Part shown: positions 12,429 through 26,498 of the stretch, in pieces | Numbering within the stretch: the stretch's first letter is position 1 | Layout of the letters: each line of letters begins with the position of its first letter | Assembly: GCF_963576545.1 (NCBI RefSeq) | Contig: NC_083638.1 | Coordinates: 31,465,400-31,529,399, forward strand | Length of the DNA: 64,000 nucleotides | Origin: Limanda limanda | Taxonomy: Eukaryota; Chordata; Actinopteri; Pleuronectiformes; Pleuronectidae | Reading direction: 5' to 3' | The notes under the pieces: model-generated | What the model was told of the DNA's origin: nothing | The model's input: the letters and a program-made list of their open reading frames with translations, nothing else | Databases searched by the model: none | Made by a program: the position numbers and the translations under genes

Positions 12429-15400
12429 GTTCACACATCATCCCAAATGTCACTAAACAGCTGGAAACGGGGAGATAAGCCTTTTTTGGAAGCATTGATT
12501 AAGATTTCTGACTTTTTCATCACATGTCAGCCCAAGTGTCAGAAAAACGCTGGAAACAGGGAGATAAGCCTTTTTTGGAAGAAATGGTTAAATTCTTGAA
12601 TTTTTCATCACACATCATCCCAAATGTCACTAAACAGCTGGAAACGGGGAGATAAGCCTTTTTTGGAAGCAATGGTTACCATTTTGACTTTTTCATCACA
12701 TATCAGCTCAAGTGTCAGAAAAGCGCTGGAAACAGGGAGATATGCCTTTTTTTGGAAGAAATGGTTAAATTCTTGAATTTTTCATCACACATCATCCCAA
12801 ATGTCACTAAACAGCTGGAAACGGGGAGATAAGCCTTTTTTGGAAGCATTGATTAAGATTTCTGACTTTTTCATCACATGTCAGCCCAAGTGTCAGAAAA
12901 GCGCTGGAAACAGGGAGATATGCCTTTTTTGGAAGAAATGGTTAAATTCTTGAATTTTTCATTACACATCATCCCAAATGGCACTAAACAGCTGGAAACG
13001 GGGAGATAAGCCTTTTTTGGAAGCATTGATTAAGATTTCTGACTTTTTCATCACATGTCAGCCCAAGTGTCAAAAAAGCGCTGGAAACAGGGAGATATGC
13101 CTTTTTTGGAAGAAATGGTTAAATTCTTGAATTTTTAATCACAGATCATCCCAAATGTCACTAAACAGCTGGAAACGGGGAGATAAGCCTTTTTTTGGAA
13201 GCAATGGTTAACATTTTGACTTTTTCATCACATATCAGCTCAAGTGTCAGAAAAGCGCTGGAAACAGGGAGATATGCCTTTTTTTGGAAGAAATGGTTAA
13301 ATTCTTGAATTTTTCATCACACATCATCCCAAATGTCACTAAACAGCTGGAAACGGGGAGATAAGCCTTTTTTGGAAGCAATGGTTAACATTTTGACTTT
13401 TTCATCACATATCAGCTCCAGTGTCAGAAAAGCGCTGGAAACAGGGAGATATGCCTTTTTTTGGAAGAAATGGTTAAATTCTTGAATTTTTCATCACACA
13501 TCATCCCAAATGTCACTAAGCAGCTGGAAACGGGGAGATAAGCCTTTTTTGGAAGCATTGATTAAGATTTCTGACTTTTTCATCACATGTCAGCCCAAGT
13601 GTCAGAAAAGCACTGGAAACAGGGAGATATGCCTTTTTTGGAAGAAATGGTTAAATTCTTGAATTTTTCATCACACATCACTCCAAATGTCAATAAACAG
13701 CTGGAAACGGGGAGATAAGCCTTTTTTGGAAGCAATGGTTAACATTTTGACTTTTTCATCACATATCAGCTCAAGTGTCAGAAAAGCGCTGGAAACAGGG
13801 AGATATGCCTTTTTTTGGAAGAAATGGTTAAATTCTTGAATTTTTCATCACACATCATCCCAAATGTCAATAAACAGCTGGAAACGGGGAGATATTCCTT
13901 TTTTGGAAGCATTGATTAAGATTTCTGACTTTTTCATCACATGTCAGCCCAAGTGTCAGAAAAACGCTGGAAACAGGGAGATAAGCCTTTTTTGGAAGAA
14001 ATGGTTAAATTCTTGAATTTTTCATCACACATCATCCCAAATGTCACTAAACAGCTGGAAACGGGGAGATAAGCCTTTTTTGGAAGCAATGGTTACCATT
14101 TTGACTTTTTCATCACATATCAGCTCAAGTGTCAGAAAAGCGCTGGAAACAGGGGGATATGCCTTTTTTGGAAGAAATGGTTAAATTCTTGAATTTTTCA
14201 TCACACATCATCCCAAATGGCACTAAACAGCTGGAAACGGGGAGATAAGCCTTTTTTGGAAACATTGATTAAGATTTCTGACTTTTTCATCACATGTCAG
14301 CCCAAAAGTCAGAAAAGCGCTGGAAACAGTGAGATAAGCCTTTTTTGGAAGAAATGGTTAAATTCTTGAATTTTTCATCACACATCATCCCAAATGTCAC
14401 TAAACAGCTGGAAACGGGGAGATAAGCCTTTTTTGGAAGCAATGGTTACCATTTTGACTTTTTCATCACATATCAGCTCAAGTGTCAGAAAAGCGCTGGA
14501 AACAGGGAGATATGCCTTTTTTTGGAAGAAATGGTTAAATTCTTGAATTTTTCATCACACATCATCCCAAATGTCACTAAACAGCTGGAAACGGGGAGAT
14601 AAGCCTTTTTTGGAAGCATTGATTAAGATTTCTGACTTTTTCATCACATGTCAGCCCAAGTGTCAAAAAAGCGCTGGAAACAGGGAGATATGCCTTTTTT
14701 GGAAGAAATGGTTAAATTCTTGAATTTTTAATCACAGATCATCCCAAATGTCACTAAACAGCTGGAAACGGGGAGATAAGCCTTTTTTGGAAGCAATGGT
14801 TAACATTTTGACTTTTTCATCACATATCAGCTCAAGTGTCAGAAAAGCGCTGGAAACAGGGAGATATGCCTTTTTTTGGAAGAAATGGTTAAATTCTTGA
14901 ATTTTTAATCAAACATCATCCCAAATGTCACTAAACAGCTGGAAACGGGGAGATAAGCCTTTTTTGGAAGCAATGGTTAAGATTTTGACTTTTTCATCAC
15001 ATATCAGCTCCAGTGTCAGAAAAGCGCTGGATACAGGGAGATATGCCTTTTTTTGGAAGAAATGGTTAAATTCTTGAATTTTTCATCACACATCATCCCA
15101 AATGGCACTAAACAGCTGGAAACGGGGAGATAAGCCTTTTTTGGAAGCATTGATTAAGATTTCTGACTTTTTCATCACATGTCAGCCCAAGTGTCAAAAA
15201 AGCGCTGGAAACAGGGAGATATGCCTTTTTTGGAAGAAATGGTTAAATTCTTGAATTTTTAATCACACATCATCCCAAATGTCACTAAACAGCTGGAAAC
15301 GGGGTTATAAGCCTTTTTTGGAAGCAATGGTTAAGATTTTGACTTTTTCATCACATATCAGCTCCAGTGTCAGAAAAGCGCTGGAAACAGGGAGATAAGC

Positions 15401-16260
15401 CTTTTTTGTAAGAAATGGTTAAATTCTTGAATTTTTCATCACACATCATCCCAAATGTCACTAAACAGCTGGAAACGGGGAGATAAGCCTTTTTTGGAGG
15501 CATTGATTAAGATTTCTGACTTTTTCATCACATATCAGCTCAAGTGTCAGAAAAGCGCTGGAAACAGGGAGATATGCCTTTTTTTGGAAGAAATGGTTAA
15601 ATTCTTGAATTTTTCATCACAAATCATCCCAAATGTCAATAAACAGCTGGAAACGGGGAGATAAGCCTTTTTTGGAAGCAATGGTTACCATTTTGACTTT
15701 TTCATCACATATCAGCTCAAGTGTCAGAAAAGCGCTGGAAACAGGGAGATATGCCTTTTTTTGGAAGAAATGGTTAAATTCTTGAATTTTTCATCACACA
15801 TCATCCCAAATGTCACTAAACAGCTGGAAACGGGGAGATAAGCCTTTTTTGGAAGCATTGATTAAGATTTCTGACTTTTTCATCACATGTCAGCCCAAGT
15901 GTCAGAAAAGCGCTCGAAACAGGGAGATATGCCTTGTTTGGAAGAAATGGTTAAATTCTTGAATTTTTCATCACACATCATCCCAAATGTCACTAAACAG
16001 CTGGAAACGGGGAGATAAGCCTTTTTTGGAAGCATTGATTAAGATTTCTGACTTTTTCATCACATGTCAGCCCAAGTGTCAAAAAAGCGCTGGAAACAGG
16101 GAGATAAGCCTTTTTTGGAAGAAGTGGTTAAATTCTTGAATTTTTCATCACACATCATCCCAAATGTCACTAAACAGCTGGAAACGGGGAGATAAGCCTT
16201 TTTTGGAAGCATTGATTAAGATTTCTGACTTTTTCATCACATGTCAGCCCAAGTGTCAGA
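12429..16260 (+). repeat. Partial long higher-order repeat copy
   Basis: The segment starts at a gttcac marker (12429) but lacks the four dimers that hold tttatttgg in the other copies, passing directly to cattacac (about 12960). It then follows the common order: tattcc (about 13890), cccaaaagtcag (about 14300), aatcaaacatc (about 14907), ggatacaggg (about 15030), ggttataagcc (about 15302), gtaagaaatgg (about 15408), gaggcattg (about 15497), gcgctcgaaac (about 15911) and gaagaagtgg (about 16120). From about 16380 to 17030 it carries a short rearranged stretch ending in another gcgctcgaaac and gttcac. It keeps all four dimers of the cattacac-ctccag segment. Confidence 0.83.
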
Positions 16261-17030
16261 AAAACGCTGGAAACAGGGAGATAAGCCTTTTTTGGAAGAA
16301 ATGGTTAAATTCTTGAATTTTTCATCACACATCATCCCAAATGTCACTAAACAGCTGGAAACGGGGAGATAAGCCTTTTTTGGAAGCAATGGTTACCATT
16401 TTGACTTTTTCATCACATATCAGCTCAAGTGTCAGAAAAGCGCTGGAAACAGGGAGATATGCCTTTTTTTGGAAGAAATGGTTAAATTCTTGAATTTTTC
16501 ATCACACATCATCCCAAATGTCACTAAACAGCTGGAAACGGGGAGATAAGCCTTTTTTGGAAGCATTGATTAAGATTTCTGACTTTTTCATCACATGTCA
16601 GCCCAAGTGTCAGAAAAGCGCTGGAAACAGGGAGATATGCCTTTTTTGGAAGAAATGGTTAAATTCTTGAATTTTTCATCACACATCATCCCAAATGTCA
16701 ATAAACAGCTGGAAACGGGGAGATAAGCCTTTTTTGGAAGCAATGGTTACCATTTTGACTTTTTCATCACATATCAGCTCAAGTGTCAGAAAAGCGCTGG
16801 AAACAGGGAGATATGCCTTTTTTTGGAAGAAATGGTTAAATTCTTGAATTTTTCATCACACATCATCCCAAATGTCACTAAACAGCTGGAAACGGGGAGA
16901 TAAGCCTTTTTTGGAAGCATTGATTAAGATTTCTGACTTTTTCATCACATGTCAGCCCAAGTGTCAGAAAAGCGCTCGAAACAGGGAGATATGCCTTGTT
17001 TGGAAGAAATGGTTAAATTCTTGAATTTTT

Positions 17031-20000
17031 GTTCACACATCATCCCAAATGTCACTAAACAGCTGGAAACGGGGAGATAAGCCTTTTTTGGAAGCATTGA
17101 TTAAGATTTCTGACTTTTTCATCACATGTCAGCCCAAGTGTCAGAAAAACGCTGGAAACAGGGAGATAAGCCTTTTTTGGAAGAAATGGTTAAATTCTTG
17201 AATTTTTCATCACACATCATCCCAAATGTCACTAAACAGCTGGAAACGGGGAGATAAGCCTTTTTTGGAAGCAATGGTTACCATTTTGACTTTTTCATCA
17301 CATATCAGCTCAAGTGTCAGAAAAGCGCTGGAAACAGGGAGATATGCCTTTTTTTGGAAGAAATGGTTAAATTCTTGAATTTTTCATCACACATCATCCC
17401 AAATGTCACTAAACAGCTGGAAACGGGGAGATAAGCCTTTTTTGGAAGCATTGATTAAGATTTCTGACTTTTTCATCACATGTCAGCCCAAGTGTCAGAA
17501 AAGCGCTGGAAACAGGGAGATATGCCTTTTTTGGAAGAAATGGTTAAATTCTTGAATTTTTCATCACACATCATCCCAAATGGCACTAAACAGCTGGAAA
17601 CGGGGAGATAAGCCTTTTTTGGAAGCATTGATTAAGATTTCTGACTTTTTCATCACATGTCAGCCCCAGTGTCAAAAAAGCGCTGGAAACAGGGAGATAT
17701 GCCTTTTTTGGAAGAAATGGTTAAATTCTTGAATTTTTAATCACAGATCATCCCAAATGTCACTAAACAGCTGGAAACGGGGAGATAAGCCTTTTTTGGA
17801 AGCAATGGTTAACATTTTGACTTTTTCATCACATATCAGCTCAAGTGTCAGAAAAGCGCTGGAAACAGGGAGATATGCCTTTTTTTGGAAGAAATGGTTA
17901 AATTCTTGAATTTTTCATCACACATCATCCCAAATGTCACTAAACAGCTGGAAACGGGGAGATAAGCCTTTATTTGGAAGCAATGGTTACCATTTTGACT
18001 TTTTCATCACATATCAGCTCCAGTGTCAGAAAAGCGCTGGAAACAGGGAGATATGCCTTTTTTTGGAAGAAATGGTTAAATTCTTGAATTTTTCATCACA
18101 CATCATCCCAAATGGCACTAAACAGCTGGAAACGGGGAGATAAGCCTTTTTTGGAAGCATTGATTAAGATTTCTGACTTTTTCATCACATGTCAGCCCAA
18201 GTGTCAGAAAAGCGCTGGAAACAGGGAGATATGCCTTTTTTGGAAGAAATGGTTAAATTCTTGAATTTTTCATTACACATCATCCCAAATGGCACTAAAC
18301 AGCTGGAAACGGGGAGATAAGCCTTTTTTGGAAGCATTGATTAAGATTTCTGACTTTTTCATCACATGTCAGCCCAAGTGTCAAAAAAGCGCTGGAAACA
18401 GGGAGATATGCCTTTTTTGGAAGAAATGGTTAAATTCTTGAATTTTTCATCACACATCATCCCAAATGTCACTAAACAGCTGGAAACGGGGAGATAAGCC
18501 TTTTTTGGAAGCAATGGTTAACATTTTGACTTTTTCATCACATATCAGCTCCAGTGTCAGAAAAGCGCTGGAAACAGGGAGATATGCCTTTTTTTGGAAG
18601 AAATGGTTAAATTCTTGAATTTTTCATCACACATCATCCCAAATGTCACTAAGCAGCTGGAAACGGGGAGATAAGCCTTTTTTGGAAGCATTGATTAAGA
18701 TTTCTGACTTTTTCATCACATGTCAGCCCAAGTGTCAGAAAAGCACTGGAAACAGGGAGATATGCCTTTTTTGGAAGAAATGGTTAAATTCTTGAATTTT
18801 TCATCACACATCACTCCAAATGTCAATAAACAGCTGGAAACGGGGAGATAAGCCTTTTTTGGAAGCAATGGTTAACATTTTGACTTTTTCATCACATATC
18901 AGCTCAAGTGTCAGAAAAGCGCTGGAAACAGGGAGATATGCCTTTTTTTGGAAGAAATGGTTAAATTCTTGAATTTTTCATCACACATCATCCCAAATGT
19001 CAATAAACAGCTGGAAACGGGGAGATATTCCTTTTTTGGAAGCATTGATTAAGATTTCTGACTTTTTCATCACATGTCAGCCCAAGTGTCAGAAAAACGC
19101 TGGAAACAGGGAGATAAGCCTTTTTTGGAAGAAATGGTTAAATTCTTGAATTTTTCATCACACATCATCCCAAATGTCACTAAACAGCTGGAAACGGGGA
19201 GATAAGCCTTTTTTGGAAGCAATGGTTACCATTTTGACTTTTTCATCACATATCAGCTCAAGTGTCAGAAAAGCGCTGGAAACAGGGGGATATGCCTTTT
19301 TTGGAAGAAATGGTTAAATTCTTGAATTTTTCATCACACATCATCCCAAATGGCACTAAACAGCTGGAAACGGGGAGATAAGCCTTTTTTGGAAACATTG
19401 ATTAAGATTTCTGACTTTTTCATCACATGTCAGCCCAAAAGTCAGAAAAGCGCTGGAAACAGGGAGATAAGCCTTTTTTGGAAGAAATGGTTAAATTCTT
19501 GAATTTTTCATCACACATCATCCCAAATGTCACTAAACAGCTGGAAACGGGGAGATAAGCCTTTTTTGGAAGCAATGGTTACCATTTTGACTTTTTCATC
19601 ACATATCAGCTCAAGTGTCAGAAAAGCGCTGGAAACAGGGAGATATGCCTTTTTTTGGAAGAAATGGTTAAATTCTTGAATTTTTCATCACACATCATCC
19701 CAAATGTCACTAAACAGCTGGAAACGGGGAGATAAGCCTTTTTTGGAAGCATTGATTAAGATTTCTGACTTTTTCATCACATGTCAGCCCAAGTGTCAAA
19801 AAAGCGCTGGAAACAGGGAGATATGCCTTTTTTGGAAGAAATGGTTAAATTCTTGAATTTTTAATCACAGATCATCCCAAATGTCACTAAACAGCTGGAA
19901 ACGGGGAGATAAGCCTTTTGTGGAAGCAATGGTTAACATTTTGACTTTTTCATCACATATCAGCTCAAGTGTCAGAAAAGCGCTGGAAACAGGGAGATAT

Positions 20001-23000
20001 GCCTTTTTTTGGAAGAAATGGTTAATTTCTTGAATTTTTAATCAAACATCATCCCAAATGTCACTAAACAGCTGGAAACGGGGAGATAAGCCTTTTTTGG
20101 AAGCAATGGTTAAGATTTTGACTTTTTCATCACATATCAGCTCCAGTGTCAGAAAAGCGCTGGATACAGGGAGATATGCCTTTTTTTGGAAGAAATGGTT
20201 AAATTCTTGAATTTTTCATCACACATCATCCCAAATGGCACTAAACAGCTGGAAACGGGGAGATAAGCCTTTTTTGGAAGCATTGATTAAGATTTCTGAC
20301 TTTTTCATCACATGTCAGCCCAAGTGTCAAAAAAGCGCTGGAAACAGGGAGATATGCCTTTTTTGGAAGAAATGGTTAAATTCTTGAATTTTTAATCACA
20401 CATCATCCCAAATGTCACTAAACAGCTGGAAACGGGGTTATAAGCCTTTTTTGGAAGCAATGGTTAAGATTTTGACTTTTTCATCACATATCAGCTCCAG
20501 TGTCAGAAAAGCGCTGGAAACAGGGAGATAAGCCTTTTTTGTAAGAAATGGTTAAATTCTTGAATTTTTCATCACACATCATCCCAAATGTCACTAAACA
20601 GCTGGAAACGGGGAGATAAGCCTTTTTTGGAGGCATTGATTAAGATTTCTGACTTTTTCATCACATATCAGCTCAAGTGTCAGAAAAGCGCTGGAAACAG
20701 GGAGATATGCCTTTTTTTGGAAGAAATGGTTAAATTCTTGAATTTTTCATCACAAATCATCCCAAATGTCAATAAACAGCTGGAAACGGGGAGATAAGCC
20801 TTTTTTGGAAGCAATGGTTACCATTTTGACTTTTTCATCACATATCAGCTCAAGTGTCAGAAAAGCGCTGGAAACAGGGAGATATGCCTTTTTTTGGAAG
20901 AAATGGTTAAATTCTTGAATTTTTCATCACACATCATCCCAAATGTCACTAAACAGCTGGAAACGGGGAGATAAGCCTTTTTTGGAAGCATTGATTAAGA
21001 TTTCTGACTTTTTCATCACATGTCAGCCCAAGTGTCAGAAAAGCGCTCGAAACAGGGAGATATGCCTTGTTTGGAAGAAATGGTTAAATTCTTGAATTTT
21101 TCATCACACATCATCCCAAATGTCACTAAACAGCTGGAAACGGGGAGATAAGCCTTTTTTGGAAGCATTGATTAAGATTTCTGACTTTTTCATCACATGT
21201 CAGCCCAAGTGTCAAAAAAGCGCTGGAAACAGGGAGATAAGCCTTTTTTGGAAGAAGTGGTTAAATTCTTGAATTTTTCATCACACATCATCCCAAATGT
21301 CACTAAACAGCTGGAAACGGGGAGATAAGCCTTTTTTGGAAGCATTGATTAAGATTTCTGACTTTTTCATCACATGTCAGCCCAAGTGTCAGAAAAGCGC
21401 TGGAAACAGGGAGATAAGCCTTTTTTGGAAGAAATGGTTAAATTCTTGAATTTTTCATCACACATCATCCCAAATGTCACTAAACAGCTGGAAACGGGGA
21501 GATAAGCCTTTTTTGGAAGCATTGATTAAGATTTCTGACTTTTTCATCACATGTCAGCCCAAGTGTCAGAAAAGCACTGGAAACAGGGAGATATGCCTTT
21601 TTTGGAAGAAATGATTAAATTCTTGAATTTTTCATCACACATCATCCCAAATGTCACTAAACAGCTGGAAACGGGGAGATAAGCCTTTTTTGGAAGCATT
21701 GATTAAGATTTCTGACTTTTTCATCACATGTCAGCCCAAGTGTCAAAAAAGCGCTGGAAACAGGGAGATATGCCTTTTTTGGAAGAAATGGTTAAATTCT
21801 TGAATTTTTAATCACAGATCATCCCAAATGTCACTAAACAGCTGGAAACGGGGAGATAAGCCTTTTTTGGAAACATTGATTAAGATTTCTGACTTTTTCA
21901 TCACATGTCAGCCCAAGTGTCAAAAAAGCGCTGGAAACAGGGAGATATGCCTTTTTTGGAAGAAATGGTTAAATTCTTGAATTTTTCATCACACATCATC
22001 CCAAATGTCACTAAACAGCTGGAAACGGGGAGATAAGCCTTTTTTGGAAGCATTGATTAAGATTTCTGACTTTTTCATCACATGTCAGCCCAAGTGTCAA
22101 AAAAGCGCTGGAAACAGGGAGATATGCCTTTTTTGGAAGAAATGGTTAAATTCTTGAATTTTTAATCACACATCATCCCAAATGTCACTAAACAGCTGGA
22201 AACGGGGAGATAAGCCTTTTTTGGAAGCAATGGTTAAGATTTTGACTTTTTCATCACATATCAGGTCCAGTGTCAGAAAAGCGCTGGATACAGGGAGATA
22301 TGCCTTTTTTTGGAAGAAATGGTTAAATTCTTGAATTTTTCATCACACATCATCCCAAATGGCACTAAACAGCTGGAAACGGGGAGATAAGCCTTTTTTG
22401 GAAGCATTGATTAAGATTTCTGACTTTTTCATCACATGTCAGCCCAAGTGTCAAAAAAGCGCTGGAAACAGGGAGATATGCCTTTTTTGGAAGAAATGGT
22501 TAAATTCTTGAATTTTTAATCACACATCATCCCAAATGTCACTAAACAGCTGGAAACGGGGAGATAAGCCTTTTTTGGAGGCATTGATTAAGATTTCTGA
22601 CTTTTTCATCACATATCAGCTCAAGTGTCAGAAAAGCGCTGGAAACAGGGAGATATGCCTTTTTTTGGAAGAAATGGTTAAATTCTTGAATTTTTCATCA
22701 CACATCATCCCAAATGTCACTAAACAGCTGGAAACGGGGAGATAAGCCTTTTTTGGAAGCATTGATTAAGATTTCTGACTTTTTCATCACATGTCAGCCC
22801 AAGTGTCAGAAAAGCGCTCGAAACAGGGAGATATGCCTTGTTTGGAAGAAATGGTTAAATTCTTGAATTTTTGTTCACACATCATCCCAAATGTCACTAA
22901 ACAGCTGGAAACGGGGAGATAAGCCTTTTTTGGAAGCATTGATTAAGATTTCTGACTTTTTCATCACATGTCAGCCCAAGTGTCAGAAAAGCGCTGGAAA

Positions 23001-26000
23001 CAGGGAGATAAGCCTTTTTTGGAAGAAATGGTTAAATTCTTGAATTTTTCATCACACATCATCCCAAATGTCACTAAACAGCTGGAAACGGGGAGATAAG
23101 CCTTTTTTGGAAGCAATGGTTACCATTTTGACTTTTTCATCACATATCAGCTCAAGTGTCAGAAAAGCGCTGGAAACAGGGAGATATGCCTTTTTTTGGA
23201 AGAAATGGTTAAATTCTTGAATTTTTCATCACACATCATCCCAAATGTCACTAAACAGCTGGAAACGGGGAGATAAGCCTTTTTTGGAAGCATTGATTAA
23301 GATTTCTGACTTTTTCATCACATGTCAGCCCAAGTGTCAGAAAAGCGCTGGAAACAGGGAGATATGCCTTTTTTGGAAGAAATGGTTAAATTCTTGAAAT
23401 TTTCATCACACATCATCCCAAATGGCACTAAACAGCTGGAAACGGGGAGATAAGCCTTTTTTGGAAGCATTGATTAAGATTTCTGACTTTTTCATCACAT
23501 GTCAGCCCAAGTGTCAGAAAAACGCTGGAAACAGGGAGATAAGCCTTTTTTGGAAGAAATGGTTAAATTCTTGAATTTTTCATCACACATCATCCCAAAT
23601 GTCACTAAACAGCTGGACACGGGGAGATAAGCCTTTTTTGGAAGCATTGATTAAGATTTCTGACTTTTTCATCACATGTCAGCCCAAGTGTCAGAAAAGC
23701 GCTGGAAACAGGGAGATAAGCCTTTTTTGGAAGCATTGATTAAGATTTCTGACTTTTTCATCACATGTCAGCCCAAGTGTCAGAAAAGCGCTGGAAACAG
23801 GGAGATATGCCTTTTTTGGAAGACATGGTTAAATTCTTGAATTTTTCATCACACATCATCCCAAATGGCACTAAACAGCTGGAAACGGGGAGATTAGCCT
23901 TTTTTGGAAGCATTGATTAATATTTCTGACTTTTTCATCACATGTCAGCCCAAGTGTCAGAAAAGCGCTGGAAACAGGGAGATAAGCCTTTTTTGGAAGA
24001 AATGGTTAAATTCTTGAATTTTTCATCACACATCATCCCAAATGTCACTAAACAGCTGAAAACGGGGAGATAAGCCTTTTTTGGAAGCATTGATTAAGAT
24101 TTCTGACTTTTTCATCACATATCAGCCCAAGTGTCAGAAAAGCGCTGGAAACAGGGAGATATGCCTTTTTTGGAAGAAATGGTTAAATTCTTGAATTTTT
24201 CATCACACATCATCCCAAATGGCACTAAACAGCTGGAAACGGGGAGATAAGCCTTTTTTGGAAACATTGATTAAGATTTCTGACTTTTTCATCACATGTC
24301 AGCCCAAAAGTCAGAAAAGCGCTGGAAACAGGGAGATAAGCCTTTTTGGGAAGAAATGGTTAAATTCTTGAATTTTTCATCACACATCATCCCAAATGTC
24401 ACTAAACAGCTGGAAACGGGGAGATAAGCCTTTTTTGGAAGCAATGGTTACCATTTTGACTTTTTCATCACATGTCAGCCCAAGTGTCAAAAAAGCGCTG
24501 GAAACAGGGAGATAAGCCTTTTTTGGAAGAAGTGGTTAAATTCTTGAATTTTTCATCACACATCATCCCAAATGTCACTAAACAGCTGTAAACGGGGAGA
24601 TCAGCCTTTTTTGGAAGCATTGATTAAGATTTCTGACTTTTTCATCACATGTCAGCCCAAGTGTCAGAAAAGCGCTGGAAACAGGGAGATATGCCTTGTT
24701 TGGAAGGAATGGTTAAATTCTTGAATTTTTCATCACACATCATCCCAAATGTCACTAAACAGCTGGAAACGGGGAGATAAGCCTTTTTTGGAAGCATTGA
24801 TTAAGATTTCTGACTTTTTCATCACATGTCAGCCCAAGTGTCAGAAAAGCGCTGGAAACAGGGAGATATGCCTTTTTTTGGAAGAAATGGTTAAATTCTT
24901 GAATTTTTCATCACACATCATCCCAAATGTCACTAAACAGCTGGAAACGGGGAGATAAGCCTTTTTTGGAAGCATTGATTAAGATTTCTGACATTTTCAT
25001 CACATGTCAGCCCAAGTGTCAGAAAAGCGCTGGAAACAGGGAGATAAGCCTTTTTTGGAAGAAATGGTTAAATTCTTGAATTTTTCATCACACATCATCC
25101 CAAATGTCACTAAACAGCTGGAAACGGGGAGATAAGCCTTTTTTGGAAGCATTGATTAAGATTTCTGACTTTTTCATCACATGTCAGCCCAAGTGTCAGA
25201 AAAGCACTGGAAACAGGGAGATATGCCTTTTTTGGAAGAAATGATTAAATTCTTGAATTTTTCATCACACATCATCCCAAATGTCACTAAACAGCTGAAA
25301 ACGGGGAGATAAGCCTTTTTTGGAAACATTGATTAAGATTTCTGACTTTTTCATCACATGTCAGCCCAAGTGTCAAAAAAGCGCTGGAAACAGGGAGATA
25401 TGCCTTTTTTGGAAGAAATGGTTAAATTCTTGAATTTTTAATCACAGATCATCCCAAATGTCACTAAACAGCTGGAAACGGGGAGATAAGCCTTTTTTGG
25501 AAGCAATGGTTAACATTTTGACTTTTTCATCACATATCAGCTCCAGTGTCAGAAAAGCGCTGGAAACAGGGAGATATGCCTTTTTTTGGAAGAAATGGTT
25601 CAATTCTTGAATTTTTCATCACACATCATCCCAAATGTCACTAAGCAGCTGGAAACGGGGAGATAAGCCTTTTTTGGAAGCATTGATTAAGATTTCTGAC
25701 TTTTTCATCACATGTCAGCCCAAGTGTCAGAAAAGCACTGGAAACAGGGAGATATGCCTTTTTTGGAAGAAATGGTTAAATTCTTGAATTTTTCATCACA
25801 CATCACTCCAAATGTCAATAAACAGCTGGAAACGGGGAGATAAGCCTTTTTTAAGCAATGGTTAACATTTTGACTTTTTCATCACATATCAGCTCAAGTG
25901 TCAGAAAAGCGCTGGAAACAGGGAGATAAGCCTTTTTTGGAAGAAATGGTTAAATTCTTGAATTTTTCATCACACATCATCCCAAATGTCACTAAACAGC

Positions 26001-26498
26001 TGTAAACGGGGAGATCAGCCTTTTTTGGAAGCATTGATTAAGATTTCTGACTTTTTCATCACATGTCAGCCCAAGTGTCAGAAAAGCGCTGGAAACAGGG
26101 AGATATGCCTTGTTTGGAAGAAATGGTTAAATTCTTGAATTTTTCATCACACATCATCCCAAATGTCACTTAACAGCTGGAAACGGGGAGATAAGCCTTT
26201 TTTGGAACCATTGATTAAGATTTCTGACTTTTTCATCACATGTCAGCCCAAGTGTCAGAAAAGCGCTGGAAACAGGGAGATATGCCTTGTTTGGAAGAAA
26301 TGGTTAAATTCTTGAATTTTTCATCACACATCATCCCAAATGTCACTAAACAGCTGGAAACGGGGAGATAAGCCTTTTTTGGAAGCATTGATTAAGATTT
26401 CTGACTTTTTCATCACATGTCAGCCCAAGTGTCAGAAAAGCGCTCGAAACAGGGAGATATGCCTTGTTTGGAAGAAATGGTTAAATTCTTGAATTTTT
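17031..26498 (+). repeat. Long higher-order repeat, copy A (9468 bp)
   Basis: The copy is bounded by the marker aatttttgttcacac at 17031 and its next equivalent at 26499. In order it carries: tttatttgg (about 17970), cattacac (about 18272), tattcc (about 19025), gaaacattg plus cccaaaagtcag (about 19400-19440), aatcaaacatc (about 20041), ggatacaggg (about 20162), ttgtaagaa (about 20540), gaggcattg (about 20630), a second gttcac (22873), gaaattttcatc (about 23396), ctggacacgg (about 23615), an A-A slip (23629-23806), gaagacatgg (about 23821), tttttgggaag, gaaggaatgg, ttttttaagcaatgg (about 25846) and cttaacag (about 26169). The next copy repeats this order, so the 53-dimer block was duplicated as a unit. 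Confidence 0.9.
23629..23806 (+). repeat. A-A phase slip in copy A
   Basis: Two consecutive A1 monomers (23629-23717, 23718-23806), preceded by the private ctggacacgg B and followed by gaagacatgg B. The same arrangement recurs at 32742-32919 and 41502-41679, so it belongs to the long higher-order repeat. Confidence 0.9.
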
